Positions 27,298 to 37,120 of a DNA stretch of 64,000 nt are shown in pieces. The stretch covers positions 1,798,001 through 1,862,000 of the forward strand of contig JAGKQI010000098.1 of NCBI GenBank assembly GCA_018806915.1, in the 5' to 3' direction. Every line of letters begins with the position of its first letter. Position 1 is the first letter of the stretch. This DNA is from Phytophthora colocasiae (taxonomy: Eukaryota > Oomycota > Peronosporomycetes > Peronosporales > Peronosporaceae). The notes beneath the pieces are model-generated. The model saw nothing but the letters and a program-made list of their open reading frames with translations, was not told the origin of the DNA and searched no databases. The translations under genes were made by a program, and so were the position numbers.

Positions 27298-28536
27298 TTA
27301 CTCAGCGGCCTCCCACTGGGAGACAACGTCCTGGGTGATCGTGCCGCAAGAGAAGTCGAAGTCGTCCGCGCCGATCTCAATGACCTTGACACCATAGTCC
27401 TCGTCAATGATGGTGATGTAGGTGGTCGGGCCAGAAGTAGGACGCTTTCCGAACTGGTCGTTACCCGGGTTGTACGTGCCGTCGTAGAAGTAGTAGTGGG
27501 TGGCCACGTAGCTCGTATCCTTCTCCAGCACCTCAGCGATGTCAAGCTCACCGCAGCCACCAGCAGGGCCCTTGCCACGGCAGTTGCATCCGTACTGGCC
27601 GGAGTGGGTCACCTGGTCGGGCAGCATCCAGATAGCGGGCACGTTGGGAGCACCACCCTCCTCCATGGACACCTTGGTCAGGAAGATCTTCTTACCGCCA
27701 GTCCAGCCCTGGAACGCCGTGCCGTCCGTGTCGTATGCACCTTCGCACTCGACGTCAACGCCGCACTTGTTCTCAGTCATGATGTGCACCTCAGCACCGG
27801 TAACTTCCGAAGCAAGGATTCCCTGGCTAGACGGGTTCGAGGCCGATGCCAACGTACCGCTGAAAGGGGTCGACTGCTGAGCGACACCCGTACCGTCAGC
27901 CTCACAGAAACCCTCGGGGGATCCAGCACCGGTGTAGTCGATGTTCTCGTTGTTAAGGAACACCATGTTGGTGGCAGCTCCGCCATTCTCGTACGAAGAG
28001 ACCTTGCTCCACGTGCCGTTCGTACCGTCGAACACGGCGATGTTGTAGATGGTCATCGAACCACGGAAAGCCAACGTCACACCAGTGTCCAGAGGAGACA
28101 CGGGACTCGACGTGGTCACGGACGACTTGGAGCACGATGCAATGTCCGTCACCTGGTCGTACGAGCCAGGGCCACCAGCGTTCGCACCCGTGTACGAGTA
28201 GGCATTGGAGATCGTGCCGGCAGTGGACTGCTCGCCACCGGGGATGGTCGACTGCTGTGTAGTCGACTGGGAAGCAGACGATTGCTGGGTGGCATCACCT
28301 GCCGAAGCCTCGCCGGCCACAGCACTACCCTGCGTTGTATCGTCCTGCGTCACGGGGGTATCAACCTGCACGACCGGAGCCTCCGTCTGAGCCACGGGAG
28401 CTTCAGTGGTCGGAGCCACCGTGGTGGCAGCCGGAGTGGCAGCCGGAGTGGGGTCCATATCGCAAATTTTGCCATTGCCAGCCGAGACGGCGCTAGCCAT
28501 GGCTGCGGCCATGAGGAACACAGCGTATACCTTCAT
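27298..28536 (-). CDS. Secreted TOS1-like cell-wall protein
   Basis: A 412-aa secreted protein. A signal peptide (MKVYAVFLMAAAMASAVSA) is followed by a Thr/Ser/Pro/Gln-rich, likely O-glycosylated stretch to about residue 130, then a beta-sandwich region and the C-terminal domain of the TOS1/YJL171C family (PF10287/PF10290): AIWMLPDQVTHSGQYGCNC, then GGCGELDIAEVLE. The latter has the ExDxxE arrangement of clan GH16-like glycosidases, so a role in beta-1,3-glucan binding or remodelling of the wall is likely. Oomycete walls are beta-glucan rich. There is no C-terminal GPI signal. ATG 28536 gives the signal peptide. The harbinger-related element starts 145 bp upstream. Confidence 0.8.
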   Translation of the reverse strand: MKVYAVFLMAAAMASAVSAGNGKICDMDPTPAATPAATTVAPTTEAPVAQTEAPVVQVDTPVTQDDTTQGSAVAGEASAGDATQQSSASQSTTQQSTIPGGEQSTAGTISNAYSYTGANAGGPGSYDQVTDIASCSKSSVTTSSPVSPLDTGVTLAFRGSMTIYNIAVFDGTNGTWSKVSSYENGGAATNMVFLNNENIDYTGAGSPEGFCEADGTGVAQQSTPFSGTLASASNPSSQGILASEVTGAEVHIMTENKCGVDVECEGAYDTDGTAFQGWTGGKKIFLTKVSMEEGGAPNVPAIWMLPDQVTHSGQYGCNCRGKGPAGGCGELDIAEVLEKDTSYVATHYYFYDGTYNPGNDQFGKRPTSGPTTYITIIDEDYGVKVIEIGADDFDFSCGTITQDVVSQWEAAE

Positions 28537-28671
28537 GTTGTTACTAAGGGGAAGTGAGACCGGGAGGTTGTATTTGCTTGCTGGCAGCGAAGCAAATTGT
28601 CGAATGAGACAGCAGAAAGAGCCAAAAGCAGGATGGATAAGAGCCGCAGGACGGCGGGAGAAAGAATCCGC

Positions 28672-28680
28672 CCATAAGGC
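28672..28680. repeat. 9-bp target-site copy CCATAAGGC, left of copy A
   Basis: CCATAAGGC abuts the left end of Harbinger-related copy A. Its partner is not at the other end of copy A but, in inverted form (GCCTTATGG), at the left end of copy B (32664-32672). Confidence 0.8.
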
Positions 28681-28959
28681 GGGAAAATCTATGGAGCTCG
28701 AGGTTACGGAGCTCGAGCTACCAATAAATCGTATGTGTCGACCAAAAAAAAAATAGTCAACACAAAATTTTATTTTATCGCAAAATGAATTAACTCCGAC
28801 AGTAATTGTCAAAGAGTTAATTGGATATTTAATTTGGCGACTTATCCGTCAATGTTGTGCTACTTTTCAATATTCGGTTATGAAACCCACGTGGCCTGTA
28901 AAACTAGTCGCGAAACCTACATTTGCCTTGCTCTTTTTAAGTTCATTCATTCTTTGATT

Positions 28960-29636
28960 ATGGATTCAACACCAACAGCGGCACCACTGCAGCAACAACC
29001 TCGAGCTATCTCATTCCGCCACCTCCGGAACAAGTCTTTGCGTCTTATGACTGCCCTACACGCATGGAGTAGGCGACAATGTATTGACGTGACAAGGGTC
29101 ATAACAAGAAGAACAAGGCAAATGAGTGTGACTACTACTTCAGATACAGCTGCAACTTCAGCCGTTACCACCACTAGTTTGCCAGTTGCTAAGCGAGCCC
29201 AATCCGCGCTCGTACAATTACGACGAATCCGAAGAAGCCAAAAAAGAAACGAAGTTCGTTGGTTGATCATGACGCGCTTCACGCGCTCAAAGAATTTCAG
29301 CTGGTCCAACATAAGGAAATTGAGATGAAAAACCTTTCAATTCAAAGAGAAGAACTGGTACTAAAGCAGAAGCGGTCCGATAAAGACGAGAAGGAATCTA
29401 AAGCTCGCATTGCAGAGTCTGCGAATGTGATGAAGCTGCAGGAGGAAGCGGAGCACCGGAGGATACTGCGGATAATTATGCTGTTTCGTGAACGGAATAA
29501 ACTGAAAGCTGAGGGTGTGTCACAGGAGGACATTGATATTGCGATGCCTCTTCCTCAACTGGATATAATCAACACCCTAGCTCCGTCAGATACGCCAGAA
29601 GCAGGTTTCGACGCTCTTCACCACCGGCATCCCTAG
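28960..29636 (+). pseudogene. Harbinger accessory (DNA-binding/coiled-coil) ORF, decayed
   Basis: Two overlapping frames: ATG 28960-29328 (MDSTPTAAPLQQQ...) and a coiled-coil frame ending at 29636 (LHALKEFQLVQHKEIEMKN ... ILRIIMLFRERNKLKAEG). Frames switch near 29230, where KPKKKRSS reads on, and a third frame near the start gives a Pro-rich peptide, so several indels have accumulated. Position opposite the transposase suggests the Myb/SANT-like partner protein of Harbinger elements, but no SANT domain is left. Confidence 0.5.
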
Positions 29637-30819
29637 GCAGTGGCATATTCAGCTCATCATTTTCGTCTAGGTCATTAGAGCGACCATGTCGCCTAATGTC
29701 CTCTTTCCAATCTGCAGGAATCGGCTCAGCAATCAGCAAATTATGTACTATGCAGGCAGCAGTTACGTAGCGAATAACCTTGCGCATATCCCGACGTTTA
29801 GTTAACTTCGTGCGGATCCCATTCAAGTATTGAAATATTGTTTTAGCAAGCCAATGCAGTGTTCCGACACAATCCGAATCTTTGCCAATTTACCATTGAA
29901 GTTTGTGTGGTTTTGGTCCATTGTACACCCCACAAGTTTTTTAAATATGGGAACCATTACTGACGAAGCCTGAAAAGCTGAGTCTCCAAGTAAGTATTCT
30001 CTATGACTGAAGAATGTGTTCTGCTGTAGGATAGCTGGGCTATTCCTCCAAACGCGATTATCATTGCCACGGCCATCCAATTACAATTTGGCGGACTCGA
30101 GCAACATCATCACAAGTAATAAGAGTATTAACAGCGTAGTAGCCCTTTCGAGAGTAGTAAGCTTCTCCATTTTTCTGAGGTTTAAATGCAAGAGGGAGAA
30201 GTGTACCATCCACCAGGCCGATGCAATTTATCAAGCTGTACTTATCACATATGCGCCGGGAAATCTCGATACGCTCCGCCGTGCTCGGCCACGCGAGAGT
30301 GCTTGGTTCCAGCGCTAAAATTGCTCCAGAAGCTCGATACAAGTAGTTTCCAACAGTCCCCTTACCCAAACCTAATAACTGTGCCTGCTTTGACCATGTG
30401 GCATCACTGCCGAAGCTTCCCAAACACTTCAATAGAACCAACATGTGTAATTCAGCGCCACCACGGAACGGGCAGTACCCGTTAGATGTCAAGGCTGGAT
30501 GAGTCCGAACAAGTTGCACAAGACGGAAGAAGGTCTCCCGGTCCATTTGAAAGTGTTCCAAGAACTCAGTATCGGTCAAGTATACGTCGTCGTATAGTAG
30601 CTTCTTCCATCGGTCCCCACGCCGGCGATATAATGATGGTCGATCAAAGTACCGAAATTCTAGCACACTCCTGTAGGCTGCTACGTTCAGCTCATCCAAA
30701 TCGTCTTCGGTAGTGTCTTCCTCATCAACAAAAAAACGCAAAGCTGCTGCTTCCGTTCTCACAGGTATGACAGCCTCCAATGTCCGTAGAGCTTTTTGAC
30801 GCGAGCTTAGGCGAGGCAT
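29569..30819 (-). pseudogene. Harbinger-type DDE transposase, copy A (frameshifted)
   Basis: From ATG 30819 the frame encodes an N-terminal helical region (MPRLSSRQKALR) and the DDE_Tnp_4 core: CIGLVDGTLLPLAF (first Asp), YYSRKGYYAVN, then IVIGWP where the frame breaks (about 30068). The next frame resumes with DNRVWRNS, LLGDSAFQ (second Asp) and SEHCIGLLK (Glu), and breaks again at 29843 by loss of one A compared with copy B. The final frame ends at 29569. Catalytic residues are all encoded but no single frame spans them. Confidence 0.85.
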
Positions 30820-31150
30820 GGCGCAGAAATTTAAGTGGCGTGGGAACGAAATTTTCGACTTGTTGCTGTGCAAGCTGCAGGGGGTGTTCAATGCTCTCGG
30901 AGACTCATTGGCTAAAATCTATTTCGTGGCGCGTCGCGCGAGAAAAAAAAGTTGCTCTAGCTGCGAGCATTGACAACTCCTAATATACACCAGAGCCAAA
31001 TTAAATATCCAATTAACTCTTCGACAATTACTGTTGGAGTTAATTCATTTGCGATAAAATAAAATTTTGTGTTGACTATTTTATTTTGGTCGACACATAT
31101 GATTTTTTGGTACCTCGAGCTCCGTAACCTCGAGCTCCATAGATTTTCCC

Positions 31151-31159
31151 ATCAACAGA
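31151..31159. repeat. 9-bp target-site copy ATCAACAGA, right of copy A
   Basis: ATCAACAGA abuts the right end of copy A. Its inverted partner TCTGTTGAT abuts the right end of copy B (35140-35148), not the left end of copy A. Confidence 0.8.
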
Positions 31160-31558
31160 TTGCCATGCTTGTCATACGGTTGTCTACGTGGAAAGGCTCA
31201 ATTCACGGCGTATCGTCGCCTGAGATGTGAACGAACAAGCGCTCGTCTTAGCTAAATCCACGCTGAAATGTCCGCTGCCAAAGCGCCGACGCTACAAGTT
31301 TCACGTTGCACGTTGGAGCGTGTCCGCTCAATCCTGCACCTTCGTCAGCAATGGTGTCCGAACGCCAAAAGAGTCAGCTTTAGACTCACTGTCTCTACTC
31401 ACCAAATGGTCAAATCTTATTGTGATCGTCTAGTCGCACCCATACAAACACCAAGTGTAGATGACACGTTTGTGTGCAAGGGTACGTGGCCAGCAGATGG
31501 GCACGAACAGCGGACGGTACAAGTTGCCTTTGTTCCCCCCCCCCTTGGCACTTGGCTA

Positions 31559-32394
31559 TTGTAGCCGACATTGAACATCGGACCAGGAATTCTAACATCC
31601 ACATAATTAATTGTAACTAGACTAATACTGCTCTGTTTTGGGCACAAAAGCGCTCTATATATATCTTAGCGTCTTGTGAAGACGACAGTTACCTTAATAG
31701 GGAAAACTACGCTCCTCGCCGACTTCAAAATGGCGACCAAGCACGAGTATTCTTCGGGAGAGAAGGTGATGATTGTGAACTGCTACGAGTATTTCAAAAC
31801 CCTGAAGGCGCAGAAACTTTTGAAAGGTACCAGGACACGCCAACTGGTTGCGGATTGCTTGGGGTGTGCCCCCAGTACCGTAGCAAGCGTGGTCGACGAA
31901 AAAAAGCGGAATCCCGACACCAACTTTGAGGTCCGTAAGCTCTATCATGATTAACTGACATGTTAACAATTACCTTTATAACTTAATATTCGTACAAAGC
32001 CAGCTGTTAGAATACTTAATATTTGTACAAAGCCTGCTGTTAAATTCTTTATAAATTGATTTACAATCCCTCTGGCACACGTTCAAGTTCCAATTGCAAA
32101 CACGAGATGAGACGTGGCAACATAGCTTCTTCGTTGCAACCACATGTTCTTCCGTCTACACCAATCGTATCTCGTCAATTGGTGCGCCTTTCCCCCGAAT
32201 ATTAGAGCGTTTTGAGTGGCCATTTTGAAGCACCGGTAGCTTCAAAACAACACGGAATTGGCTGAAAATAAGCACAAAATCAGAATCTAAACACACGATT
32301 GCACCCTATATCTAAATGCTGCTATAGGTTTTCTTAGATTTAGTACCTGTTATGCCCCCCTAGATTCTGGTCCGATGTTCAATGTCGGCTACAA
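31559..32394 (+). mobile_element. Tc1/mariner deletion derivative, 836 bp
   Basis: Terminal inverted repeats of about 30 bp (TTGTAGCCGACATTGAACAT... at 31559 and its complement ending 32394) are flanked by TA on both sides (31557-31558, 32395-32396). It carries one short helix-turn-helix frame. Pyrimidine runs (C10 near 31537) lie just outside the left end. It sits inside the segment bracketed by the Harbinger copies. Confidence 0.85.
31730..31954 (+). CDS. 74-aa HTH peptide, truncated transposase N terminus
   Basis: ATG 31730 to TAA 31954, inside the 836-bp Tc1-type element. The peptide (MATKHEYSSGEKVMIVNCYE ... RTRQLVADCLGCAPSTVASVV) has the two-helix spacing of the N-terminal DNA-binding HTH of Tc1/mariner transposases. 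The catalytic domain has been deleted, leaving only 400 bp of non-coding sequence to the right end. It could still be expressed as a DNA-binding peptide that competes with full-length transposase; that is inference. No frameshift or stop interrupts it. Confidence 0.6.
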   Translation: MATKHEYSSGEKVMIVNCYEYFKTLKAQKLLKGTRTRQLVADCLGCAPSTVASVVDEKKRNPDTNFEVRKLYHD

Positions 32395-32663
32395 TACTCT
32401 ATCGATTGGCCTGCACCGTGTGCACTTCTTGCTTGTCTGTTTGTGCGCAATGTTGATTTGAGGCGAGTGTAAGGAGTGAAGGGAACGGAGAAGGATGTTC
32501 AGCTTGAGGTAAATTCAAGAGTGAGTGGACACGAAGTCTTGTAGCTCTCCTTCCGTGTCCTTAACGTATCCTACATCAGATCTTGAGTGCTATCTTACAA
32601 ACGGCGACATTGCAGCTGCTGTAAACTCAACACGCAACTGGCAAACCTTTGCGCTTTGGCGTG

Positions 32664-32672
32664 GCCTTATGG
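32664..32672. repeat. 9-bp target-site copy GCCTTATGG, left of copy B
   Basis: Reverse complement of the flank at 28672-28680. It continues outward as GTG, complementary to nothing in the copy A flank, so identity stops at 9 bp, as expected for a target duplication. Confidence 0.8.
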
Positions 32673-33003
32673 GGGAAAATCTATGGAGCTCGAGGTTACG
32701 GAGCTCGAGGTACCAAAAAATCATATGTGTCGACCAAAATAAAATAGTCAACACAAAATTTTATTTTATCGCAAATGAATTAACTCCAACAGTAATTGTC
32801 GAAGAGTTAATTGGATATTTAATTTGGCTCTGGTGTATATTAGGAGTTGTCAATGCTCGCAGCTAGAGCAACTTTTTTTTCTCGCGCGACGCGCCACGAA
32901 ATAGATTTTAGCCAATGAGTCTCCGAGAGCATTGAACACCCCCTGCAGCTTGCACAGCAACAAGTCGAAAATTTCGTTCCCACGCCACTTAAATTTCTGC
33001 GCC

Positions 33004-34252
33004 ATGCCTCGCCTAAGCTCGCGTCAAAAAGCTCTACGGACATTGGAGGCTGTCATACCTGTGAGAACGGAAGCAGCAGCTTTGCGTTTTTTTGTTGATG
33101 AGGAAGACACTACCGAAGACGATTTGGATGAGCTGAACGTAGCAGCCTACAGGAGTGTGCTAGAATTTCGGTACTTTGATCGACCATCATTATATCGCCG
33201 GCGTGGGGACCGATGGAAGAAGCTACTATACGACGACGTATACTTGACCGATACTGAGTTCTTGGAACACTTTCAAATGGACCGGGAGACCTTCTTCCGT
33301 CTTGTGCAACTTGTTCGGACTCATCCAGCCTTGACATCTAACGGGTACTGCCCGTTCCGTGGTGGCGCTGAATTACACATGTTGGTTCTATTGAAGTGTT
33401 TGGGAAGCTTCGGCAGTGATGCCACATGGTCAAAGCAGGCACAGTTATTAGGTTTGGGTAAGGGGACTGTTGGAAACTACTTGTATCGAGCTTCTGGAGC
33501 AATTTTAGCGCTGGAACCAAGCACTCTCGCGTGGCCGAGCACGGCGGAGCGTATCGAGATTTCCCGGCGCATATGTGATAAGTACAGCTTGATAAATTGC
33601 ATCGGCCTGGTGGATGGTACACTTCTCCCTCTTGCATTTAAACCTCAGAAAAATGGAGAAGCTTACTACTCTCGAAAGGGCTACTACGCTGTTAATACTC
33701 TTATTACTTGTGATGATGTTGCTCGAGTCCGCCAAATTGTAATTGGATGGCCGGCACGATAATCGCGTTTGGAGGAATAGCCCAGCTATCCTACAGCAGA
33801 ACACATTCTTCAGTCATAGAGAATACTTACTTGGAGACTCAGCTTTTCAGGCTTCGTCAGTAATGGTTCCCATATTTAAAAAACTTGTGGGGTGTACAAT
33901 GGACCAAAACCACACAAACTTCAATGGTAAATTGGCAAAGATTCGGATTGTGTCGGAACACTGCATTGGCTTGCTAAAAACAATATTTCAATACTTGAAT
34001 GGGATCCGCACGAAGTTAACTAAACGTCGGGATATGCGCAAGGTTATTCGCTACGTAACTGCTGCCTGCATAGTACATAATTTGCTGATTGCTGAGCCGA
34101 TTCCTGCAGATTGGAAAGAGGACATTAGGCGACATGGTCGCTCTAATGACCTAGACGAAAATGATGAGCTGAATATGCCACTGCCTAGGGATGCCGGTGG
34201 TGAAGAGCGTCGAAACCTGCTTCTGGCGTATCTGACGGAGCTAGGGTGTTGA
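33004..34252 (+). pseudogene. Harbinger-type DDE transposase, copy B (one frameshift)
   Basis: ATG 33004 opens the same transposase as in copy A. The frame runs through the first catalytic Asp (LVDGT) to IVIGWP and breaks at about 33752 in CCGGCACGATAAT, where copy A has CCGTGGCAATGATAAT. A second frame continues from HDNRVWRNS through LLGDSAFQ and SEHCIGLLKTIFQY to a stop at 34252. The protein would be about 415 aa, normal for Harbinger transposases. Only this one interruption separates it from a complete frame, so copy B is the less decayed copy. Confidence 0.85.
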
Positions 34253-34259
34253 TTATATC

Positions 34260-34860
34260 CAGTTGAGGAAGAGGCATCGCAATATCAATGTCCTCCTGTG
34301 ACACACCTCAGCTTTCAGTTTAGTCCGTTCACGAAACAGCATAATTATCCGCAGTATCCTCCGGTGCTCCGCTTCCTCCTGCAGCTTCATCACATTCGCA
34401 GACTCTGCAATGCGAGCTTTAGATTCCTTCTCGTCTTTATCGGACCGCTTCTGCTTTAGTACCAGTTCTTCTCTTTGAATTGAAAGGTTTTTCATCTCAA
34501 TTTCCTTATGTTGGACCAGCTGAAATTCTTTGAGCGCGTGAAGCGCGTCATGATCAACCAACGAACTTCGTTTCTTTTTTGGCTTCTTCGGATTCGTCGT
34601 AATTGTACGAGCGCGGATTGGGCTCGCTTAGCAACTGGCAAACTAGTGGTGGTAACGGCTGAAGTTGCAGCTGTATCTGAAGTAGTAGTCACACTCATTT
34701 GCCTTGTTCTTCTTGTTATGACCCTTGTCACGTCAATACATTGTCGCCTACTCCATGCGTGTAGGGCAGTCATAAGACGCAAAGACTTGTTCCGGAGGTG
34801 GCGGAATGAGATAGCTCGAGGTTGTTGCTGCAGTGGTGCCGCTGTTGGTGTTGAATCCAT
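34260..34860 (-). pseudogene. Harbinger accessory ORF, copy B, decayed
   Basis: Counterpart of 28960-29636. It starts at ATG 34860 with the same MDSTPTAAPL sequence, switches frame near 34590, and the coiled-coil part ends early because of a one-base deletion near 34306 relative to copy A. Confidence 0.5.
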
Positions 34861-35139
34861 AATCAAAGAATGAATGAACTTAAAAAGAGCAAGGCAAATG
34901 TAGGTTTCGCGACTAGTTTTACAGGCCACGTGGGTTTCATAACCGAATATTGAAAAGTAGCACAACATTGACGGATAAGTCGCCAAATTAAATATCCAAT
35001 TAACTCTTTGACAATTACTGTCGGAGTTAATTCATTTTGCGATAAAATAAAATTTTGTGTTGACTATTTTTTTTTTGGTCGACACATACGATTTATTGGT
35101 AGCTCGAGCTCCGTAACCTCGAGCTCCATAGATTTTCCC

Positions 35140-35148
35140 TCTGTTGAT
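35140..35148. repeat. 9-bp target-site copy TCTGTTGAT, right of copy B
   Basis: Reverse complement of 31151-31159 (ATCAACAGA). See the inversion finding. Confidence 0.8.
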
Positions 35149-35680
35149 GCTTGTGTGCTGGCTAGCGAAATGGCAACAATCCGTCCGCGACCTGCGCTAC
35201 GAGATCGTAGTACGATCTCTAAGACAACAACCACAGCGTGCTCCTGGCCACAAACACATCGGCCAAATGCCTTTACGAAAGAGTACAATGCAGCTAATGT
35301 GGTTGCATCTCTCGGTGTAGGTATCAAGGTCAGGTCAAAGCACACCGAGAGATAGATACAGACGCTCGTCGCGTTTGTTACGGCGCTCTCTACAAAAAGC
35401 ACTCACTGCTCGCCTTGCACGGTCGGCACCGCAGAGAAAGCGGTGTGTGGACCGTTCGGATGTGGTACATTGTACTTGCACATGTACTAGTACATGGCGT
35501 GGAGCGAAGCGCGATATGGCGAAAACGTTTTTGCTAGACGGACAAGTTGAAGTCGGAACAAAGCGCAGACAAGTACCAGGTAGGGGGGTTATTTGCAAAG
35601 CTCGCATGAATGATGCTTTATGGGAACGACGGGTGGGTACTTGCACTCGCTCGCAGTTGAGTTTAACAGCCACATACCGC
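35149..35680. other. Intergenic, no gene seen
   Basis: About 530 bp between the Harbinger-related copy B and the 3' end of the aldo/keto reductase. The frames found here are shadows or lack any motif. Nothing supportable. Confidence 0.5.
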
Positions 35681-36724
35681 CTACAAGTGACGAGCGCGGA
35701 CACTGGCGAGCGCTTCCTTCTCCGGGATCTGAACCTTGTAGTCCACCGCCGCGTCAATACGAGTCTTGATCTCTGGAGTGATTTTCTCGACGAAATGGAT
35801 CGCCTCCAGGTTCTCCTCCAACTGCTTTGTTGTACGAGCTCCAAGCATGACAGTGGACGCGTTCGGGTTCGAAACGCACCACGCGATGGCCATCTGCGCT
35901 AGTGAGCAGCCCAACTCACCCGCGATCTTCTGCAGCTCGAACGTCTTCACAACACGGTCACGGAAATCGGGCACCATGTTGTTGTACAGTTCCAGAGTGA
36001 AACGTGATCCCTCTGGGATATCCTTTGTGTACTTGCCAGACAGCACGCCATAGGCCAGAGGCGAGTACGTTGTCAAACCGAGCTTGTACTTCTTGAACAG
36101 ATCCAGGAAGCCGTATTCCACGCGAGGACGATCGAAGATGTTGTATTTCGGCTGCTCCACAACTGGACGGATCAACCCGAGGCGGTCAGCGATCTCGCAA
36201 GCTTCCGCAATGTCAGCGGGCATCCACTGGCTGGTTCCCCAGTAGAAGTCCCAGCCTTGGTTGATAGCGTAGTTCATGGCTCGGACAGTCTCCTCGATCG
36301 GTGTGAAGTCATCTGATCGGTGGCAGAACACCACATCGACGTATTCGAGCTGCAGCCGTTTGAGAGAAGCCTTGAGACCCTCCACAATGTGTTTTCGACT
36401 CAGTCCCTGGTCATTAGGACCCGTCTTCGTGCCCACGTGGATCTTGGTCGAGATAACGAGGTCTTCTCGTGACCAAACTTTTTCTTGGATGCCTTTCTGG
36501 ATTGCCCTTCCGACGATTTCCTCGGACTTGCCTCCGATGTAGCACTCAGCGTTGTCGTAGTAGTTGACTCCGCTCTTGAACGCTCGGGTCATGATGTCAT
36601 ACCAACCTTCATCGGAACAGCGGTCATCCCAGGTCATCCACGCTCCGAGTGAGATTTTGGAGACCAGCAAACCCGAGTTACCGAGGAAACGGTAGGTCAT
36701 CTTGGCGGGGGTTGAGGCAGTCAT
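35681..36724 (-). CDS. Aldo/keto reductase, Kv-beta-like
   Basis: A 347-aa NADPH-dependent aldo/keto reductase of the AKR6/7-like branch that includes voltage-gated potassium channel beta subunits. It begins YRFLGNSGLLVSKISLGAWMTW, then the catalytic tetrad: Asp and Tyr in NYYDNAECY, Lys in ISTKI and His in VFCHRSDD. The cofactor-binding end of the barrel is seen in TTYSPLAYGVLSGKY and STVMLGARTTKQLEENL. It reduces aldehydes or ketones in the cytosol; a channel role is unproven. ATG 36724 (MTASTPAKMTYRF) is the first; a second Met nine residues in is possible. Single exon. Confidence 0.92.
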   Translation of the reverse strand: MTASTPAKMTYRFLGNSGLLVSKISLGAWMTWDDRCSDEGWYDIMTRAFKSGVNYYDNAECYIGGKSEEIVGRAIQKGIQEKVWSREDLVISTKIHVGTKTGPNDQGLSRKHIVEGLKASLKRLQLEYVDVVFCHRSDDFTPIEETVRAMNYAINQGWDFYWGTSQWMPADIAEACEIADRLGLIRPVVEQPKYNIFDRPRVEYGFLDLFKKYKLGLTTYSPLAYGVLSGKYTKDIPEGSRFTLELYNNMVPDFRDRVVKTFELQKIAGELGCSLAQMAIAWCVSNPNASTVMLGARTTKQLEENLEAIHFVEKITPEIKTRIDAAVDYKVQIPEKEALASVRARHL

Positions 36725-37120
36725 TGTAGATGCTTGTTTGAGGTAGAGGGAAAAGTGAAAAGTGAGAACGCTTCTGCAAGTGCTATCATAATAAAATAAT
36801 AATGCATCGGCCCACAATCTTGCGGTTGATGCGCCATCAAGATTATGCAGTCATTGGGTTTATGATAACGCTTCAACGTGGTCGTACTTGTGCTGTAGCA
36901 ATTATTATGCAGTACATCGCTCATCATAATCTTAAAGGTCGACATTGCAGTTTGTATCCACACACCTCACTCCGGTTGTTTGCAGCCATGGCAAAACGCC
37001 AACTCCACCGTGCTACCGCCACTATTCTGCATTGCAGACCAAACTCAAGTTCATAGTCGCTGTATCCAGCGTGGTCGACCACGTTGACGAAACGCTCGCA
37101 AAATCAAAGCAAATTGCAGC
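36725..37120. other. Intergenic, no gene seen
   Basis: About 400 bp between the 5' end of the aldo/keto reductase and the 3' end of LTO1. AT-rich in the first half. No motif, repeat or splice-consistent frame. Confidence 0.5.

Larger units (their letters stand above)
28681..31150 (-). mobile_element. PIF/Harbinger-related transposon, copy A
   Basis: A 2470-bp element with terminal inverted repeats of about 158 bp starting GGGAAAATCTATGGAGCTCG. The repeats carry GGAGCTCGAG twice and AT-rich sequence inside. It encodes a DDE (DDE_Tnp_4-type) transposase on the minus strand and a second, decayed frame on the plus strand; the two are convergent and overlap at their 3' ends. It is nearly identical to copy B in opposite orientation. 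It is flanked by two different 9-bp sequences, each of which pairs with a flank of copy B. Confidence 0.9.
32673..35139 (+). mobile_element. PIF/Harbinger-related transposon, copy B
   Basis: A 2467-bp near-identical copy of the element at 28681-31150, in inverted orientation. The same 158-bp terminal repeats begin GGGAAAATCTATGG. Differences from copy A are a few substitutions and indels, including an AAAAA run that keeps the transposase frame near 33980, and a one-base loss in the accessory frame. Confidence 0.9.

Noticed and set aside
27496..28557. 353-codon plus-strand frame opposite the TOS1-like gene
   Set aside because: Composition is Arg/His/Gly-rich low-complexity shadow of the Thr/Ser/Pro-rich minus-strand protein; no motif.
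31530..31545. C10 run as a possible sequence feature
   Set aside because: A simple homopolymer beside a transposon end; no function can be argued.
28681..35139. Composite transposon made of A + inner segment + B
   Set aside because: A composite insertion would give one duplication at the outer ends (28672-28680 vs 35140-35148), but these differ; the flanks pair left-left and right-right instead.
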